Positions 5,086 through 6,848 of a DNA stretch of 6,848 nt are shown piece by piece. Position 1 is the stretch's first letter. Each line of letters begins with the position of its first letter. Below the pieces are notes generated by a model that worked only from the letters and a program-made list of their open reading frames with translations, was not told the DNA's origin and ran no database searches. Location of the stretch: assembly GCA_017880705.1 (NCBI GenBank), contig JADGRS010000168.1, positions 1 to 6,848 of the forward strand, in the 5' to 3' direction. Made by a program: the position numbers and the translations under genes. This stretch comes from Burkholderiales bacterium. GTDB taxonomy: Bacteria > Pseudomonadota > Gammaproteobacteria > Burkholderiales > Usitatibacteraceae.

Positions 5086-6345
5086 TCAGAAGTAGTGGAT
5101 CAATCCCACGCCCGCGGCCGACGTGTCCGCTCCCGGTGCGATCGTCGCGGCATTCACCATCGGGCCCGGCGAGTACTGCGCATTGTCCTTGTTGGTCATG
5201 CGGTAGTACGCGATGAAGCCCTCGGTCATCTTGGAGAAGCGATAGATGTAGCCGACCGTCATGTAGTTCGCGCTGAGCCCGTCGGTCACGCAAGAGGTGC
5301 CGCCAACGCGCGTGCACGATCCGTTCGCGGCCCGCCCGTAGGAGAAGAAGACGCTGCTCTTGTTGGCGAAGAACTGCTCGATGACGCCGTACCAGGCGGT
5401 GCGCTTGTACTTGCTCACGGCGCCGGCGAGGCTGTCCTCGCTGGTGTACTCGAGCTGCTCGACGAGGCCCGTAAGGCGGGTATTGCCGATGCGATAGAGG
5501 ACGACGAACTTGTGCCCGCGATCCTTCGACGAGGTGTTCGTCGCGGTGCCCGCGGCGGAACCGCCGAGCTGCGTCATGCCGAAGTAGTCGTTGTGCTGCT
5601 CGTAGGCGTAGCGCAGGCTCAGCTGGCCCATGTCCCACTGCCCGGAGAAGGCAGCGACCGTCGGCGCAATGACCGGACCTCCGGTGACGATGGCGCCGCG
5701 TCCCTCGTTCACTGAGTAGTCGGCGCGGAAGCTGAAGCCGGCGAAATTCGGCGACCAGTACTGGACCGAGTTGCCCTGGCGGCGGTCGAACGAAGCGTCG
5801 GGTTTCGCGCCGATGCGCGTGAATTGCGTGGTCGTGTTGGGCACCTGGAATCCCGGGTTGCCCGTGATCGCCGTGCGGTCGAACACGTATCCGGCGCGCA
5901 GCGGGTTGACCGGCAGCGAGATGTACTTGTACGGCGTGTCCCATTGGCCCATGAAGAGCTCGCCCCAGCTGCTGCGCAGGCCCACCTTGGAGTCGCGCGC
6001 CCCGAGGCCGGGACCCGTGTTCTGGTCGATCTGGAAGCCGCTCTCGAGCTGCCACACGAGCTTCAGGTCGGGACCGAGCTTCTCGTAGCCGCGAAAGCCC
6101 AAATTCGAAGTTCCCACGGTGACGCGGGTGCGGCGCAGGTCGTTCTGGCCCGTATACGCCGATGCCGGCAACTGGCTGGGCCGGGATGCCGGGTTCGGCG
6201 CGGTGGCGCCCGTCGTCTCGGCGCTGTCCACGAACGGCATCCCCATGCCGTACATCTCGACTATGGAATCGGGCTCGGTGGCGGCCTGGGCAATACCGGT
6301 CAGCGCGAGCGCCGTCGCGGCAAGCAAGCGGTTCGGGAGTCTCAT
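5086..6345 (-). CDS. outer-membrane porin (Porin_4 / general porin family)
   Basis: A 419-residue trimeric-type beta-barrel porin that lets small hydrophilic solutes cross the outer membrane. It has a signal peptide MRLPNRLLAATALALTGIAQA with probable cleavage after residue 21 (AQA|A). The mature start SIVEMYG and the region NLGFRGYEKLGPDLKLVWQL followed by ESGF are typical of betaproteobacterial porins. Alternating beta-strand patterns run to the terminal GVGLIHYF, which ends in the phenylalanine needed for barrel assembly. Two cysteines 10 residues apart (SCTRVGGTSC) probably make a disulfide-closed loop. The ATG at 6345 is chosen because AGAGAGGA lies 8-10 bp upstream and the signal peptide then starts correctly; a GTG at 6375 would place this ribosome-binding site inside the gene. 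It follows the substrate-binding-protein gene by 26 bp and is probably co-transcribed with it. Specificity cannot be told. Confidence 0.93.
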   Translation of the reverse strand: MRLPNRLLAATALALTGIAQAATEPDSIVEMYGMGMPFVDSAETTGATAPNPASRPSQLPASAYTGQNDLRRTRVTVGTSNLGFRGYEKLGPDLKLVWQLESGFQIDQNTGPGLGARDSKVGLRSSWGELFMGQWDTPYKYISLPVNPLRAGYVFDRTAITGNPGFQVPNTTTQFTRIGAKPDASFDRRQGNSVQYWSPNFAGFSFRADYSVNEGRGAIVTGGPVIAPTVAAFSGQWDMGQLSLRYAYEQHNDYFGMTQLGGSAAGTATNTSSKDRGHKFVVLYRIGNTRLTGLVEQLEYTSEDSLAGAVSKYKRTAWYGVIEQFFANKSSVFFSYGRAANGSCTRVGGTSCVTDGLSANYMTVGYIYRFSKMTEGFIAYYRMTNKDNAQYSPGPMVNAATIAPGADTSAAGVGLIHYF

Positions 6346-6371
6346 TTTTATCGTTCCTCTCTCTTTAGCGT

Positions 6372-6848
6372 TCACTTGCCGGGGTCTTTCACATCCAGAA
6401 ACCGGTCGAATTCGACGTTATAGTAATCGTTCCCGACCTTTTGCACACGCCGGATATATACCGTCTGTACGATATCGCGCGTGGCGGGATCGATCGAGAT
6501 GGGCCCGCGGGGGCTCGTCATCCGGATGTTCTTGAGGATTTCCATCGCCTTGTCGCCGTCGATGGTGTTGCCGAGCTTCTTCCCCACCTCCGCGATCGCC
6601 GCCATGCCATCGTATCCGCCGACCGCCATGAAGTTGGGCCGCTTCAGCTCCGTGTTCACCTCGCTGAACGCCTTCACGAAGGCCTTGTTCTCGGGCGAGT
6701 CGTGCGCGGCCGAATAGTGGTGGCTCGTGATGACGCCCAGGACCGGCTCGCCCATCGATTGCAGCACGTCGTCGTCGGTCAGGTCGCCCGTGGCGATCAC
6801 CTTGATGCCTTCCTTGGCCAGCCCGCGCTCCTCGAACGCCTTCATGAA
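6372..6848 (-). CDS. ABC transporter substrate-binding protein, branched-chain amino-acid type (C-terminal part)
   Basis: The last 158 residues of a periplasmic binding protein of the Peripla_BP_6/LivK class; the frame is open at the right edge, so the N-terminus and signal peptide lie outside. Visible landmarks are GIKVIATGDLTDDDVLQSMG, GVITSHHYSAAHDSPENKAF and the hinge-like FMAVGGYDGMAAIAEV. The end SPRGPISIDPATRDIVQTVY followed by IRRVQK is typical of the family's C-terminal lobe. Members feed LivHMGF-type permeases and bind branched-chain amino acids, amides, urea or aromatic acids; the ligand here is not determined. The full protein is usually about 380-400 residues. It is followed by the porin gene after 26 bp, suggesting one transcript for uptake across the outer membrane and periplasm. 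Confidence 0.88.
   Translation of the reverse strand, partial: FMKAFEERGLAKEGIKVIATGDLTDDDVLQSMGEPVLGVITSHHYSAAHDSPENKAFVKAFSEVNTELKRPNFMAVGGYDGMAAIAEVGKKLGNTIDGDKAMEILKNIRMTSPRGPISIDPATRDIVQTVYIRRVQKVGNDYYNVEFDRFLDVKDPGK

Noticed and set aside
4988..6055. Long minus-strand frame of 355 codons overlapping the porin in another frame
   Set aside because: It runs through the terminator and shows only Arg/Ala/His-rich low complexity. The porin frame has a signal peptide, barrel strands and a terminal Phe.
6346..6375. Upstream GTG start for the porin that would overlap the preceding stop
   Set aside because: It would add ten residues before the signal peptide and place the AGAGAGGA ribosome-binding site inside the coding region.
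1..6848. CRISPR arrays, tRNA or rRNA genes, complete insertion sequences
   Set aside because: No regularly spaced repeats, no cloverleaf or rRNA-like stretches and no transposase frame were seen.

Overview
The window is GC-rich DNA from a Gram-negative bacterium, most likely a betaproteobacterium. This rests on a Porin_4-type general porin, a CatI/CatJ-type CoA-transferase pair and the codon bias. The genus cannot be read from the sequence. Left to right there are three small minus-strand genes of unknown function (1-687), a SEC-C/YkgJ-type cysteine-cluster protein (759-1292, minus), a divergent MFS transporter (about 1302-2564, plus), a short type I signal peptidase (2586-3254, minus), a two-gene CoA-transferase operon (3377-5033, plus) closed by a strong terminator, and a minus-strand pair of a porin (5086-6345) and the 3' end of a periplasmic substrate-binding protein that runs off the right edge (6372-6848).

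The right 6 kb is ordinary housekeeping and catabolic content. The CoA-transferase closely resembles the CatI/CatJ 3-oxoadipate:succinyl-CoA transferases of the beta-ketoadipate pathway. It keeps the active-site glutamate in a YESG motif. The substrate-binding protein and porin probably form an uptake unit across the periplasm and outer membrane. They are transcribed towards the CoA-transferase, and the two units share a bidirectional terminator at 5034-5060.

The left 0.7 kb differs. It is much less GC-rich (30 of 60 bases at 301-360 against 46 of 60 at 1621-1680). It holds very small genes, two of them coupled by an ATGA overlap, and the 77-aa gene lies between two near-identical copies of a short direct repeat whose core is GTTAGAC or GCTAGAC. 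That arrangement, a tiny ORF starting a few bases after a G(T/C)TAGACAGC core, looks like integron gene cassettes or an attC cluster without an integrase. No complete attC hairpin could be assembled here, so this stays a hypothesis. Next to it, a 31-bp near-perfect palindrome (732-762) contains the stop codon of the YkgJ-type gene. It could be a REP-like mobile repeat or a terminator. This junction is the part of the window most worth a second look.
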